Assembly: GCA_048463395.1 (NCBI GenBank)
Contig: DBFWPL010000018.1
Location: 1-52,392, forward strand
DNA: 52,392 nucleotides
Reading direction: 5' to 3'
Source of the DNA: JAGAJR01 sp048463395
GTDB lineage: Bacteria > Pseudomonadota > Alphaproteobacteria > RF32 > CAG-239
Notes under the pieces: model-generated
The model's input: the letters and a program-made list of their open reading frames with translations, nothing else
Told to the model about the DNA's origin: nothing
The model's database searches: none
Program-made: the position numbers and the translations under genes
In this document: positions 8,139 through 16,203 of the stretch, piece by piece
Layout of the letters: each line of letters begins with the position of its first letter
Position numbering within the stretch: position 1 is the first letter of the stretch

Positions 8139-8808
8139 TTTTCTTTATCAACCCCAAGCGTGTTGCTTCCATAACCGCTCCCGTCCGGTTATAAACATTC
8201 AATAATTTCAATATCGCCGTTACATGAAGTTTGACGGTTCCTTCGCTTAAGCCTAATTCATAAGCTATTTGTTTGTTGGAGCAGCCTCGGGCAATACATT
8301 TGACAACATCAATTTGTCTCGGCGTTAAAACTTTGGCTTTTTCATCAGAAGAATGAGTTTCGTCTTGGTCTTCAAACTGTTTTAGAGCATCAAACTCATT
8401 ACTCAGCTCCTTATTATTCAATAATTCCGCCGGAATATATACCCCGCCCGACATGACCAAATTAACCGCACTTAAAATAACGGCATTTGAGGAGGTTTTC
8501 GGAATATATCCGGAAACACCGATTTCAATGGTTTTTTGCACGATTTCTTTATCAAAAACCGCCGAAAGAATAATAATCGGCACATCCGGAGCCTGTTGGT
8601 GTATTTTGGCAATTGCATCCATCCATTTTGCTCCCGGCATGGCCAAGTCCGTTAAAATCAAGTCGAAAATTTTATCTTTTTCCAAGATGTCAAAAATTTC
8701 AGTATAATTCTTGGCAAAAGATAATTCCATGTCCTTATTCATGCTTTGCAGAACAAGTTCCAAACCCTTTAAAAACAATTCATGATCATCGGCAACCAGT
8801 ATTCTCAA
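8128..8808 (-). CDS. NarL/FixJ-family response regulator
   Basis: 226 residues. Receiver domain 1-120: acidic pair D7/D8, phospho-acceptor D54 in LILTDLAMPG, and the conserved Lys in YIPKTSS. LuxR-type HTH at about 155-215: LTPRQIDVVKCIARGCSNKQ, then LGLSEGTVKLHVTAIL. DNA-binding transcription factor controlled by phosphorylation. First gene of a unit with the Hpt protein and perhaps rquA, so control of anaerobic respiration is a testable idea. Target genes unknown. Confidence 0.88.
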   Translation of the reverse strand: MRILVADDHELFLKGLELVLQSMNKDMELSFAKNYTEIFDILEKDKIFDLILTDLAMPGAKWMDAIAKIHQQAPDVPIIILSAVFDKEIVQKTIEIGVSGYIPKTSSNAVILSAVNLVMSGGVYIPAELLNNKELSNEFDALKQFEDQDETHSSDEKAKVLTPRQIDVVKCIARGCSNKQIAYELGLSEGTVKLHVTAILKLLNVYNRTGAVMEATRLGLIKKNEE

Positions 8809-8820
8809 TCTGTTTCTCCT

Positions 8821-9561
8821 TTAATCCGTCCAATCTCCGCTTAAGGCCTGCCAACAGGACAAAGCCGCGGCAACGGCAGTTTCAGCCCTTAAAATTCTTT
8901 TACCCATGGTAACCGCCTCAGTATAAGGCTGTTTTCTTAATTTTTCCAATTCTTTTTCGGAAAAACCGCCTTCGGGGCCGACTAAAACCGCCGCCGGTGC
9001 CGATGCATGAGCAAAAGCCTCCCGAATGTTTTTTCCGCCGCCGGTTTCATCCATAAAATACAATCGTCTCGTTGGTTCCCAAACCGAAAAAAGTTTATCC
9101 ATCGGCACGGCTTCTTCCACTGCGGGAACATCAACCCGACGGCATTGTTCACAAGCTTCCACCGCCTGCAACACAAAACGCTCTTTTTTTACTTTGTCGC
9201 TGATGGTTCTTTCCGTTATGACCGGAATAATCTTTTTAACACCTAATTCCGTTGCTTTCTGGATAATAAAGTCCGTTTGGTCTTTTTTTACCGGAGCAAA
9301 CAAGAGCCAAATATCCGGACAGCCATAAAAATCCTGTGCTTTCTGCAAAACCTTTGCCCGACAAATTTTTTTTCCGCATTCAACAAGTTCACATTCATAC
9401 TCGCCGCTTTTTCCGTCGAAACACAAAATCCGGCTGCCTTTTTCCCGTTTCATTACATTTTGAAGATAGTGGCTTTGTTTTTCAGACAAAAGGATTTGCT
9501 CTCCCAAATGCAAAGGACTTTCGACAAACAATCTTATTTTGGCTGTTTTTTTCAATGTCAT
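8821..9561 (-). CDS. rsmE: 16S rRNA m3U1498 methyltransferase
   Basis: 246 residues. N-terminal PUA-like domain (SEKQSHYLQNVMKREKG), then a SPOUT methyltransferase domain with LLFAPVKKDQTDFIIQKATELGVKK, LVGPEGGFSEKEL and the knot motif GKRILRAETAV. These are diagnostic for RsmE, which methylates U1498 in the decoding region of 16S rRNA using SAM. Its ATG overlaps the upstream gene by 4 bp (ATGA). Confidence 0.93.
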   Translation of the reverse strand: MTLKKTAKIRLFVESPLHLGEQILLSEKQSHYLQNVMKREKGSRILCFDGKSGEYECELVECGKKICRAKVLQKAQDFYGCPDIWLLFAPVKKDQTDFIIQKATELGVKKIIPVITERTISDKVKKERFVLQAVEACEQCRRVDVPAVEEAVPMDKLFSVWEPTRRLYFMDETGGGKNIREAFAHASAPAAVLVGPEGGFSEKELEKLRKQPYTEAVTMGKRILRAETAVAAALSCWQALSGDWTD

Positions 9562-10196
9562 TTCACTTTTACATTCAATATTTTTGATTCCAGAACATTC
9601 ACGGAGCCGTCTTTATATTCCATGCTGTCAAAATAAAACTTTTCAGTTCCGGTCTTCTCCGCCTGATAAACCAATGTCAAAATCCCGTCTTCCTGTTTTT
9701 GGTCGAGATATTTCAATATCGGGGAGGATTTTTCATAATGCCACAAAACACCTTCCGGAGCCGGTAATTGTACCTCAACCTGTCGACCTTGGTCAACAAT
9801 AGCATTTTCGGCCGCTTTTGCAAATTGAACAAGATAAGCCCCTTCCTCTTCTTCATCATCTGCCGTTCCGAACAAATGTTTGGCAATCGCGTCGTTATAG
9901 TCTATGGCCGGAGCATCATCTTCTGAAGAAACGGCAATAACCGGTCTTGACGGACCGTCCACCATATCATTTTTTACCGGACTGGAGTAATCCGGTTCCG
10001 TAAAAGTAATCGGTGCCGAATTTTCATTTTTGTTTCTGCGGACGTTTTGTTTTTGCTTGCGTTCCATATACCCTGTTTCCCACATGCCGTTTTTCAAAGC
10101 AACAGAAGCTTCTTGAACCACGACCGCTTCGGATCTGTAAGGGAAAGATATGCTCAAAAACAACATCACTGCGGTTATTTTTAATCTTTTAAACAA
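9558..10196 (-). CDS. Secreted hypothetical protein
   Basis: 212 residues with a signal peptide (about 1-24). A low-complexity acidic middle (DDEEEEG) is followed by a beta-rich C-terminal part that may be an Ig-like domain (VEVQLPAPEGVLWHYEK...VKVK). Not recognised. It is the first gene of a pair with rsmE, overlapping by 4 bp. Probably periplasmic. Confidence 0.65.
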   Translation of the reverse strand: MFKRLKITAVMLFLSISFPYRSEAVVVQEASVALKNGMWETGYMERKQKQNVRRNKNENSAPITFTEPDYSSPVKNDMVDGPSRPVIAVSSEDDAPAIDYNDAIAKHLFGTADDEEEEGAYLVQFAKAAENAIVDQGRQVEVQLPAPEGVLWHYEKSSPILKYLDQKQEDGILTLVYQAEKTGTEKFYFDSMEYKDGSVNVLESKILNVKVK

Positions 10197-10321
10197 AATC
10201 CTCTCCTTTGCCGATATTAAAAACTCTGTATAATTAGTTATCTTACTTTTACAGTTTACATTAGATATGTTAAGGAATAAATAAAAATTTTGTTAAGTTT
10301 GAAGAAACGGACATTGATATT

Positions 10322-10975
10322 ATGATTATCACAATCGACGGTCCGGCATCTGCCGGAAAAGGTACACTGGCTTCCACCCTGGCTAAAATTTATAATTTGG
10401 CCTATTTTGACACCGGAATGGTTTATCGTGCCGTCGGTTTGGATTTGCGGTTACAAGGACTGGACGTCAATAATGAGCTTCTGGCGGAAGAAGCTGCAAA
10501 ACAACTCACTTTTGCCAAAATGACGGAGCTTTCAAAGAATCCGGAATTTCGCAGTTCAGAAGGAGGCGTTGCCGCTTCCATCGTTTCCGCTCACCCTAAA
10601 GTTCGAGCAGCTTTACTTAAAATGCAGCAGGATTTTTCAAAAAATCCGACTTTTGCTGACGGCACACCCGCCGGCGGAGCCATTTACGACGGCAGAGACA
10701 CCGGAACTGTGGTTTGTCCGCAAGCTGATATTAAATTCTTTATTACCGCGTCTTCCGAAGTTCGGGCTCAACGCCGCTTTAAAGAACTGCAGGAAAAAGG
10801 CTTGAATACGCCTTACGAAAAAGTTTTGGCGGATATTATTGCCCGAGACGAAAGGGATTCCAGCCGTTCGACTGCTCCGCTGAAACCTGCTGAAGACGCT
10901 TATATTCTGGATACATCTTCTCTGAGTATTAAAGAAGTGTTGGAAAAAGCGTGTGAAATCATCGAAACGCATTAG
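10322..10975 (+). CDS. cmk: Cytidylate kinase
   Basis: 217 residues. P-loop GPASAGKGTL at residues 6-15, then the CMP-binding segment DTGMVYRAVG and the arginine-rich IYDGRDTGTVV, RRFKEL and RDERDSSRSTAPL motifs of bacterial Cmk. It phosphorylates CMP and dCMP. The cmk-rpsA order is conserved in Proteobacteria. The gap to rpsA (156 bp) holds a structured leader. Confidence 0.95.
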   Translation: MIITIDGPASAGKGTLASTLAKIYNLAYFDTGMVYRAVGLDLRLQGLDVNNELLAEEAAKQLTFAKMTELSKNPEFRSSEGGVAASIVSAHPKVRAALLKMQQDFSKNPTFADGTPAGGAIYDGRDTGTVVCPQADIKFFITASSEVRAQRRFKELQEKGLNTPYEKVLADIIARDERDSSRSTAPLKPAEDAYILDTSSLSIKEVLEKACEIIETH

Positions 10976-11013
10976 AAATTGCTTGAAAAATAAATATTTA
11001 AGTGTATAAAGAT

Positions 11014-11113
11014 ACCCGACTGCAAAGCTCAGGGTGCGATGACTTGCAGCAAAATTAACGCCGCACAAGTCCGCTTCATTATAAGGACATCTGTTCCGAA
11101 GCCGGCATTTTTT
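11014..11113 (+). promoter_or_regulatory. Structured leader upstream of rpsA (candidate autoregulatory RNA)
   Basis: Two interleaved stems suggest an H-type pseudoknot: ACCC (11014-11017) with GGGT (11032-11035), and CTGCAA (11020-11025) with TTGCAG (11044-11049). A second hairpin follows: GCCG (11060-11063) with CGGC (11103-11106), and inside it GTCC (11069-11072) with GGAC (11085-11088), ending in a T6 run (11108-11113) like a weak terminator. No Shine-Dalgarno sequence precedes the rpsA ATG at 11132. S1 is known to autoregulate in E. coli; the role here is inferred. Confidence 0.55.
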
Positions 11114-11131
11114 ATGAAATAACAATAATTT

Positions 11132-12817
11132 ATGATTAACACAGAATTTAAAATCCCTGAAATGACTGAGAGTTTTGAAGCTCTTCTTAACGAACAATTC
11201 GGTGATAACGGAATTACCGGTTCAGTTGTTAAAGGTACAATCATCCGTTTAACTCCTGATTTTGCTATCGTTGATGTCGGATTGAAGTCTGAAGGTCGTA
11301 TTCCTCTTCGCGAATTCGGTCAAAACAGCGAACTGAAAATCGGCGACCAAATCGAAGTCTATGTTGACCGTTATGAAGACAAAGACGGCCAAATCGTTCT
11401 TTCCCGTGAAAAAGCTCGTCGTGAAGAAGTTTGGCAGGATCTGGAAAAATGCCTCAACTCCGGCGAAAGAGTTAACGGCGTTATCTTCGGCCGTGTTAAA
11501 GGCGGTTTCACTGTTGACCTCAACGGGGCAATTGCTTTCTTGCCGGGCTCTCAGATTGATATTCGCCCGATCCGCGATATCACTCCGTTAATGGGAATTT
11601 CTCAGCCGTTTCAAATCTTGAAAATGGACAAGATCAGAGGCAACATCGTTGTTTCCCGTCGTGTTGTTCTTGAAGAAACAAGAGCTGAAGCCCGTGCTGA
11701 ATTGATTGACACTCTTAAAGAAGGTTCTATCCTTGAAGGTGTTGTCAAAAACATTACCGATTACGGTGCATTCATTGACTTGGGCGGTGTTGACGGCTTA
11801 TTGCACGTTACAGACATCTCTTGGAAGAGAATTAACCACCCTGCAGAAGTTCTTTCTGTCGGACAAACAGTTAAAGTTCAGGTTATCAAGTTCAATGAAG
11901 ACAACCAACGCATCTCTTTGGGCATGAAACAGCTCGAAAACGATCCTTGGCAGGCTGTTGCCGACAAATTCCAAGTTGGCGAAGTTTACAAAGGTAAGGT
12001 TACCAACATTACCGATTACGGTGCATTCGTTGAGTTGGAAGACGGTATCGAAGGTTTGGTACACGTTTCCGAAATGAGCTGGACCCGTAAAAACGTTCAT
12101 CCGGGCAAAATCGTTTCCACTTCTCAGGAAGTTGAAGTTAAAGTTCTGGAAGTTGACGCTGACAAAAGACGTATTTCTCTGGGTATTAAACAATGCACTC
12201 CGAATCCTTGGGCTGCTTATGTTGAAGAACACCCAGTCGGTTCCGTTATTGAAGGCAAAATCAAAAACATTACCGAATTCGGTTTGTTTGTCGGTTTGTC
12301 TGATGAAATCGACGGTATGATTCACTTGTCTGACATCTCTTGGGACAAATCCGGTGAAGAAGCTGTTAAAGACTTCACTAAGGGTCAGGACATTCAGGCT
12401 AAAATCATTGACGTTGACGTAGAAAAAGAACGCATCAGCCTTGGCATCAAACAGTTATCAGAAAATACTCTGGCTACTGCTCTTGATTCTCTCAAAAAAG
12501 GTGATGTCGTAAAAGCTACCGTTACTTCCGTTGACGACAAAGGTGTTAATGTTGAAGTAAACGGCGTTGCCGCTATGATTAAAAAAGCCGACTTGTCTAA
12601 AGAAAAAGCTCAACAAAACCCTGAAAACTACAAAGAGGGTGATGTTTTGGAAGCTAAAATCACTTCCGTAGATAAGAAAAACAATAAAATCGGTCTTTCC
12701 GTTAAAGCTCTCGAAATTGAAGAAGAAAAGAAAGCTTTAGAGGAATATACCACAACATCTACCGGTGGTTCTTCTTTGGGCGATGTATTGGGCGAAGCTT
12801 TGAAAAAGAACGCTTAA
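11132..12817 (+). CDS. rpsA: 30S ribosomal protein S1
   Basis: 561 residues with six S1 (OB-fold) domains starting at about residues 33, 113, 200, 285, 372 and 457. Domains 3 to 5 carry the typical DYGAFIDLGGVDGLLHVTDI-like pattern. S1 binds mRNA on the 30S subunit and helps start translation. The ATG has no visible Shine-Dalgarno, as is usual for rpsA. A strong terminator follows, so ihfB, often next to rpsA, is not part of this unit; it lies at 38281-38568. Confidence 0.97.
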   Translation: MINTEFKIPEMTESFEALLNEQFGDNGITGSVVKGTIIRLTPDFAIVDVGLKSEGRIPLREFGQNSELKIGDQIEVYVDRYEDKDGQIVLSREKARREEVWQDLEKCLNSGERVNGVIFGRVKGGFTVDLNGAIAFLPGSQIDIRPIRDITPLMGISQPFQILKMDKIRGNIVVSRRVVLEETRAEARAELIDTLKEGSILEGVVKNITDYGAFIDLGGVDGLLHVTDISWKRINHPAEVLSVGQTVKVQVIKFNEDNQRISLGMKQLENDPWQAVADKFQVGEVYKGKVTNITDYGAFVELEDGIEGLVHVSEMSWTRKNVHPGKIVSTSQEVEVKVLEVDADKRRISLGIKQCTPNPWAAYVEEHPVGSVIEGKIKNITEFGLFVGLSDEIDGMIHLSDISWDKSGEEAVKDFTKGQDIQAKIIDVDVEKERISLGIKQLSENTLATALDSLKKGDVVKATVTSVDDKGVNVEVNGVAAMIKKADLSKEKAQQNPENYKEGDVLEAKITSVDKKNNKIGLSVKALEIEEEKKALEEYTTTSTGGSSLGDVLGEALKKNA

Positions 12818-12832
12818 TATCAGCTGAAATTA

Positions 12833-12868
12833 CAAAAAACACCCTGAGAAATCAGGGTGTTTTTTTTA
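12833..12868 (+). terminator. rpsA terminator
   Basis: 14-bp stem AAAAAACACCCTGA/TCAGGGTGTTTTTT with a GAAA tetraloop and a T8 tract. Confidence 0.92.
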
Positions 12869-12932
12869 CAACAATAACGAAATGGTAATCTTTCTTGTTT
12901 AAGATTGCAGCAAAGATTTTAGGAGAAAGTTC

Positions 12933-13535
12933 ATGTCAAAATTTTTGGTTTTCTTTTTAGCTCTGTTTTCAATTAACACGGTTTTTGCAGAAGAGACCTC
13001 TATCAATCTACCCAAACCCGATATGGCACTCAAGACTCCTCTTATGCAGGCTTTGGCACAAAGAAAATCTACAAAAAAGTATGGGTCCAGAGGCATTACG
13101 GAACAAAACTTAAGCAATTTGTTATGGGCTGCGTCCGGACAAAACAGAGATAACGGAGGATTAACCATTCCAACTTCAATGAACTCTCAGGATTTGGATA
13201 TTTATGTCTTAAAAGCCGACGGAACCTGGCTCTACATTCCCAAATATCATCGTTTAAAGAAAATTTCCGACAAAGACTTGCGTTTTCTAACTGCCAAACA
13301 AGATTACGTTTTAGATGCCGCCATGGTTTTGGTTTATGTTTCCGGACAAGAGGACACAACTGCCGGAATGCATGCCGGTTCTGCCTACCAGAACGTTGGG
13401 CTTTATACTGCCGCAACCGGAATGGGAAATGTTGTTCGTGCCTTTTTTGACAAGGAAGATATGGCTCGAGAATTAAGTTTGCCTTCGGGTAAAAAAGTCA
13501 TCGTTTCTCAAGTTTTGGGCTGGCCGAGAAAGTAA
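12933..13535 (+). CDS. Exported SagB-type nitroreductase
   Basis: 200 residues. Signal peptide at 1-19 (cleavage after VFA). The mature part is a nitroreductase fold: QRKSTKKYGSRGIT (FMN phosphate contact), LLWAASGQNRDNGG, HAGSAYQNVGLYTAATGMG and VIVSQVLGWP. Family members are FMN-dependent oxidoreductases; SagB-type relatives oxidise azolines in peptides, others reduce nitro compounds or quinones. Export is unusual for an FMN enzyme. The MFS transporter gene starts inside its stop codon (TAATG). Confidence 0.82.
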   Translation: MSKFLVFFLALFSINTVFAEETSINLPKPDMALKTPLMQALAQRKSTKKYGSRGITEQNLSNLLWAASGQNRDNGGLTIPTSMNSQDLDIYVLKADGTWLYIPKYHRLKKISDKDLRFLTAKQDYVLDAAMVLVYVSGQEDTTAGMHAGSAYQNVGLYTAATGMGNVVRAFFDKEDMARELSLPSGKKVIVSQVLGWPRK

Positions 13536-14683
13536 TGAAAACGGAAAAAAGCAAACTCCTTATTCTGCTGGTTTTGTATTTTGGCTTTATCAGCCTCGGG
13601 CTTCCCGATCAAGTTTTGGGAATCTCATGGCCATCCATGCGGCAGTTTTTCCACAAACCTTTGGACTGGGCGGGGATATTGGTTTTCATAACCGCTATTC
13701 TCACGGCATTTTCCGGATTTTTCAGCGGTTATTTTATCCGCCGCTATTCTATTTCCGCAATTTTAATTACCAGCGGCTTTTTGACAGTCGGCGGCCTGTT
13801 AGGTTATGCATTTTGCACGACTGCAATACTCTTGATTTTAGCAACCATTCCTTTGGGAATCGGTGCCGGAACCATAGACGCTTCGCTTAATGATTACGTC
13901 GCAAAAAACTACTCTCCCAAACAGATGAACTGGCTCCACGGATGTTGGGGTATCGGGGCAACATTAGGACCGGCTATTATGACATTTTCCCTCGGACACC
14001 ATTTGGGATGGAGAATCGGATACGGTATTATCGCTGCTTTACAATTCGGCTTAGTCATCATATTTATCTCCACAAACAACTACTGGAAGAAAAATAAGAC
14101 AGCCTCTGTTTCTGAAAATAATTTTCCTAAAAAATTTCATAAAACAGCGACGTATCTCAGCGTCAGCCTGTTTTTTATTTATACGGCCTGTGAAAGCAGT
14201 ATCGGCTTGTGGTTTTTCAGCGTGCTGACTGAATATTTGCATATTTCAACCGATATTGCCGGAAAATTTATTGTCTGTTACTGGGCTTTTCTAACCTTCG
14301 GCAGATTTGGCGTCGGATTATTCGCCAACCGCTTGGGCAACAGAAAAGTTTTGCTTTACAGTTTTCTCGGTTCCGTTATCGGTCTGCTTATGCTGCTAAG
14401 CTCAGAAAAAAATATTCTTCTGGCAGGGCTATGTTTAACCGGATTTAGTTTTTCCGGTATTTATCCGTCAATGATGCATGAAACACCTAAACGCTTCGGA
14501 AACAAAACAGGTGCTTATCTGACAGGTTTTCAAGCAGGAGCAGCCTCTTTGGGTGTTGCACTGCTGACACCGCTTATCGGAATATTCATATCCTCCGCAG
14601 GCATGCACTTTCTCATTCCGGCATTGTTGGTTCTTACTTTTTTAATGATAATTTTGAACAAAAAATTAAATGAATTAACATAA
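13535..14683 (+). CDS. MFS transporter
   Basis: 382 residues with about 12 membrane helices. It opens LLILLVLYFGFISLGLPDQV, and helix 4 has PLGIGAGTIDASLNDYVA, typical of FucP/YfkF-like sugar or drug exporters. The motif GRFGVGLFANRLGNRK is the second-half MFS signature. Substrate unknown. Start overlaps the nitroreductase stop by one base, so the two are translationally coupled. Confidence 0.85.
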   Translation: MKTEKSKLLILLVLYFGFISLGLPDQVLGISWPSMRQFFHKPLDWAGILVFITAILTAFSGFFSGYFIRRYSISAILITSGFLTVGGLLGYAFCTTAILLILATIPLGIGAGTIDASLNDYVAKNYSPKQMNWLHGCWGIGATLGPAIMTFSLGHHLGWRIGYGIIAALQFGLVIIFISTNNYWKKNKTASVSENNFPKKFHKTATYLSVSLFFIYTACESSIGLWFFSVLTEYLHISTDIAGKFIVCYWAFLTFGRFGVGLFANRLGNRKVLLYSFLGSVIGLLMLLSSEKNILLAGLCLTGFSFSGIYPSMMHETPKRFGNKTGAYLTGFQAGAASLGVALLTPLIGIFISSAGMHFLIPALLVLTFLMIILNKKLNELT

Positions 14684-14700
14684 TTTGATAAAAAAAACAC

Positions 14701-14729
14701 TTGCTAAAAAAACAATAATATGGTTATTA
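14701..14729 (+). promoter_or_regulatory. Putative promoter of tRNA-Ser(GGA)
   Basis: TTGCTA and TTATTA separated by 17 bases, ending 14 bases before the tRNA. The -10 is weak, but the TTGC -35 matches the other two tRNA promoters. Confidence 0.45.
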
Positions 14730-14743
14730 GGTAACCGTGATAT

Positions 14744-14834
14744 GGATAGATGGCCGAGTGGTCGAAGGCGCACGATTGGAAATCGTGTGTACCCCCAAAG
14801 GGTACCGTGGGTTCGAATCCCACTCTATCCGCCA
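14744..14834 (+). tRNA. tRNA-Ser (anticodon GGA)
   Basis: 91 nt with encoded CCA and the long variable arm of class II tRNAs (GTACCCCCAAAGGGTAC). Acceptor GGATAGA pairs with TCTATCC. Anticodon stem CACGA/TCGTG with loop TTGGAAA gives anticodon GGA, reading UCC and UCU. Its 3' end and terminator are repeated 188 bp downstream. Confidence 0.97.
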
Positions 14835-14867
14835 TTTATAAGCCTAGAAAGTTTCCGGGCTTTTTTG
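14820..14867 (+). repeat. Direct repeat copy 1: tRNA-Ser 3' end plus terminator
   Basis: It spans the last 15 bases of tRNA-Ser and the terminator hairpin AAGCC...GGGCTT with T6. A near-identical copy lies at 15008-15054, differing by one base and a one-base indel. Confidence 0.9.
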
Positions 14868-14881
14868 ATATCAAAGTGGGT

Positions 14882-14895
14882 CGAACCCGGGTTCG
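14882..14895. repeat. Perfect 14-bp palindrome with T-arm-like sequence
   Basis: CGAACCCGGGTTCG. With its left flank (GTGGGT) it resembles the T-arm of the adjacent tRNA-Ser, so it may be a decayed tRNA fragment. It sits inside the insert between the two tRNA-end copies. Confidence 0.6.
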
Positions 14896-14962
14896 TTCAA
14901 TTCAACTAATTTTTATATCACAGAATAAAGTCTGCTCATAAAAATAAGTTATCATTGCCGTT

Positions 14963-15003
14963 ACAGACAAAAACAACCAGAGCATTGGTTGTTTTTGCTT
15001 AGC
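14963..15003 (+). repeat. Hairpin-CTTAGC module, copy A3
   Basis: ACAGAC, then an 11-bp stem (14969-14979 with 14986-14996), then GCTTAGC. The flanks match A1 (2742-2778) and A2 (32614-32652), while the stem sequence differs but keeps pairing. It ends just before the second copy of the tRNA-Ser 3' end, as A1 does at tRNA-Arg. Confidence 0.7.
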
Positions 15004-15007
15004 CGGT

Positions 15008-15054
15008 CCACTCTATCCGCCATTATAAGCCTAGAAAGTTTTCGGGCTTTTTTA
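15008..15054 (+). repeat. Direct repeat copy 2: tRNA-Ser 3' end plus terminator
   Basis: It carries CCACTCTATCCGCCATT and the same terminator as copy 1, without the rest of the tRNA. The first terminator would stop most transcripts, so this copy is probably expressed only by read-through. Confidence 0.9.
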
Positions 15055-15181
15055 TTGAAATTACAAGTTTTCTCTGAACATTCTGCATTTTTTGTTTGAT
15101 TTTTCTGGTAATATGTATTTGATTTTAGAAAAGTGTATGAAAATTTTGTATTTTATTTCATTTAGTTCGGGAGAAAAAACG

Positions 15182-15562
15182 ATGAATTTAGAAAAATTAA
15201 AAAAAGGTTTTAATGATTATTTCATTAACGTTTTAAAAACTCAATATACAGATGTTAAAGGCCGTGCCACACGTTCTCAATATTGGTATTATATTCTTTG
15301 CTATTTTGTTGTCAGCATTCCTTTTGCTATTGTAGACGCAATTTTCAACATCCGCCTTTTTTCTGTGATTTTAGGTTTGGCTATGCTTGTTCCAAGTATT
15401 TCTATCGGTGTTCGCCGTTTGCATGACATTAACAAATCCGGCTGGTGGTATTTAATTGCTTTGATTCCTGTTGCCGGACCGATTGCTTTGTTGGTTATGT
15501 TCTGCCTGCCGACACAAAATGCCGCAGAAAGCAAAAAATCTGATCAGAAAAAAGCAGCTTAA
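15182..15562 (+). CDS. DUF805 membrane protein
   Basis: 126 residues from the ATG preceded by GGGAGAAAAAACG, chosen over an upstream in-frame Met with no ribosome site. DUF805 pattern: RATRSQYWYYILCYF, then hydrophobic helices, then SIGVRRLHDINKSGWWYLI and a final helix. Three to four membrane segments. The family is widespread in bacteria with no firm function. Monocistronic. Confidence 0.85.
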   Translation: MNLEKLKKGFNDYFINVLKTQYTDVKGRATRSQYWYYILCYFVVSIPFAIVDAIFNIRLFSVILGLAMLVPSISIGVRRLHDINKSGWWYLIALIPVAGPIALLVMFCLPTQNAAESKKSDQKKAA

Positions 15563-15651
15563 GCTTATTAAAGACAAGAATTTTGAGGCCTTGATTTTCA
15601 GGGCCTTTTTTTATACTTTTTTTGTCAGCAACACTATGGGAAAAACATTTT

Positions 15652-16203
15652 ATGAACTTGTATCACTATGTTGCCAAAGGCAATGATGTTTTAAGTAAAG
15701 GGTTATTATCTTTTTCGCAAAATCCGCAAGCTGATTTAAGCTATTATTTTCAGCGGTCCGGAGCAACAACACATTCGGGAATCGTTCAATGGATGGAAAG
15801 TTGTTTTACGGGCCGCAGCCGAGGTATCCGCTGTTTTTCAGAGCCTATCAAATGGCACGGCAAATCTCTTTCGTTAAAAAACTTTATTGAAAACGCCGAT
15901 TTGTTCGCCATTGATATTGATGCCATGAATAAAGACGGTTTAATTGAGGCCGTGTATGTCAGTCCGTCGGTTATGGGACGGCAAGACTTGCAGAAACAAG
16001 GCTGCGATGAACTCCTGAAAAAAATTTCTCTTTCAGAGATAGATTTTTCTCCGGTTGACTGGTCAATCTGCAATGATGAAAAAGGCTGGCGTTTTGCCTT
16101 TGTCCGCTATTATCTGCTGATTATTGAAGGAGGAATAATTCCACCTCAATATCTTTCGTTGCTAAAACCTTCAGAGTTTCCCGAGTTTTTTCAAAGTATT
16201 TAA
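15652..16203 (+). CDS. Hypothetical protein
   Basis: 183 residues from the ATG at 15652 (GGGA ten bases upstream); an upstream in-frame Met at 15622 is less likely. Soluble, no signal peptide. Notable segments: YHYVAKGN, SGATTHSGIVQWMESCFTGRSRGIRCFSE, and WRFAFVRYYLLI. I recognise no family. Convergent with the acyltransferase gene and overlapping it by 33 bp at the 3' ends, with both frames open. Confidence 0.65.
   Translation: MNLYHYVAKGNDVLSKGLLSFSQNPQADLSYYFQRSGATTHSGIVQWMESCFTGRSRGIRCFSEPIKWHGKSLSLKNFIENADLFAIDIDAMNKDGLIEAVYVSPSVMGRQDLQKQGCDELLKKISLSEIDFSPVDWSICNDEKGWRFAFVRYYLLIIEGGIIPPQYLSLLKPSEFPEFFQSI

Noticed and set aside
11752..12030. Identical 24-base stretches in rpsA domains 3 and 4
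   Set aside because: Explained by the conserved NITDYGAF motif of S1 domains; not a mobile repeat.
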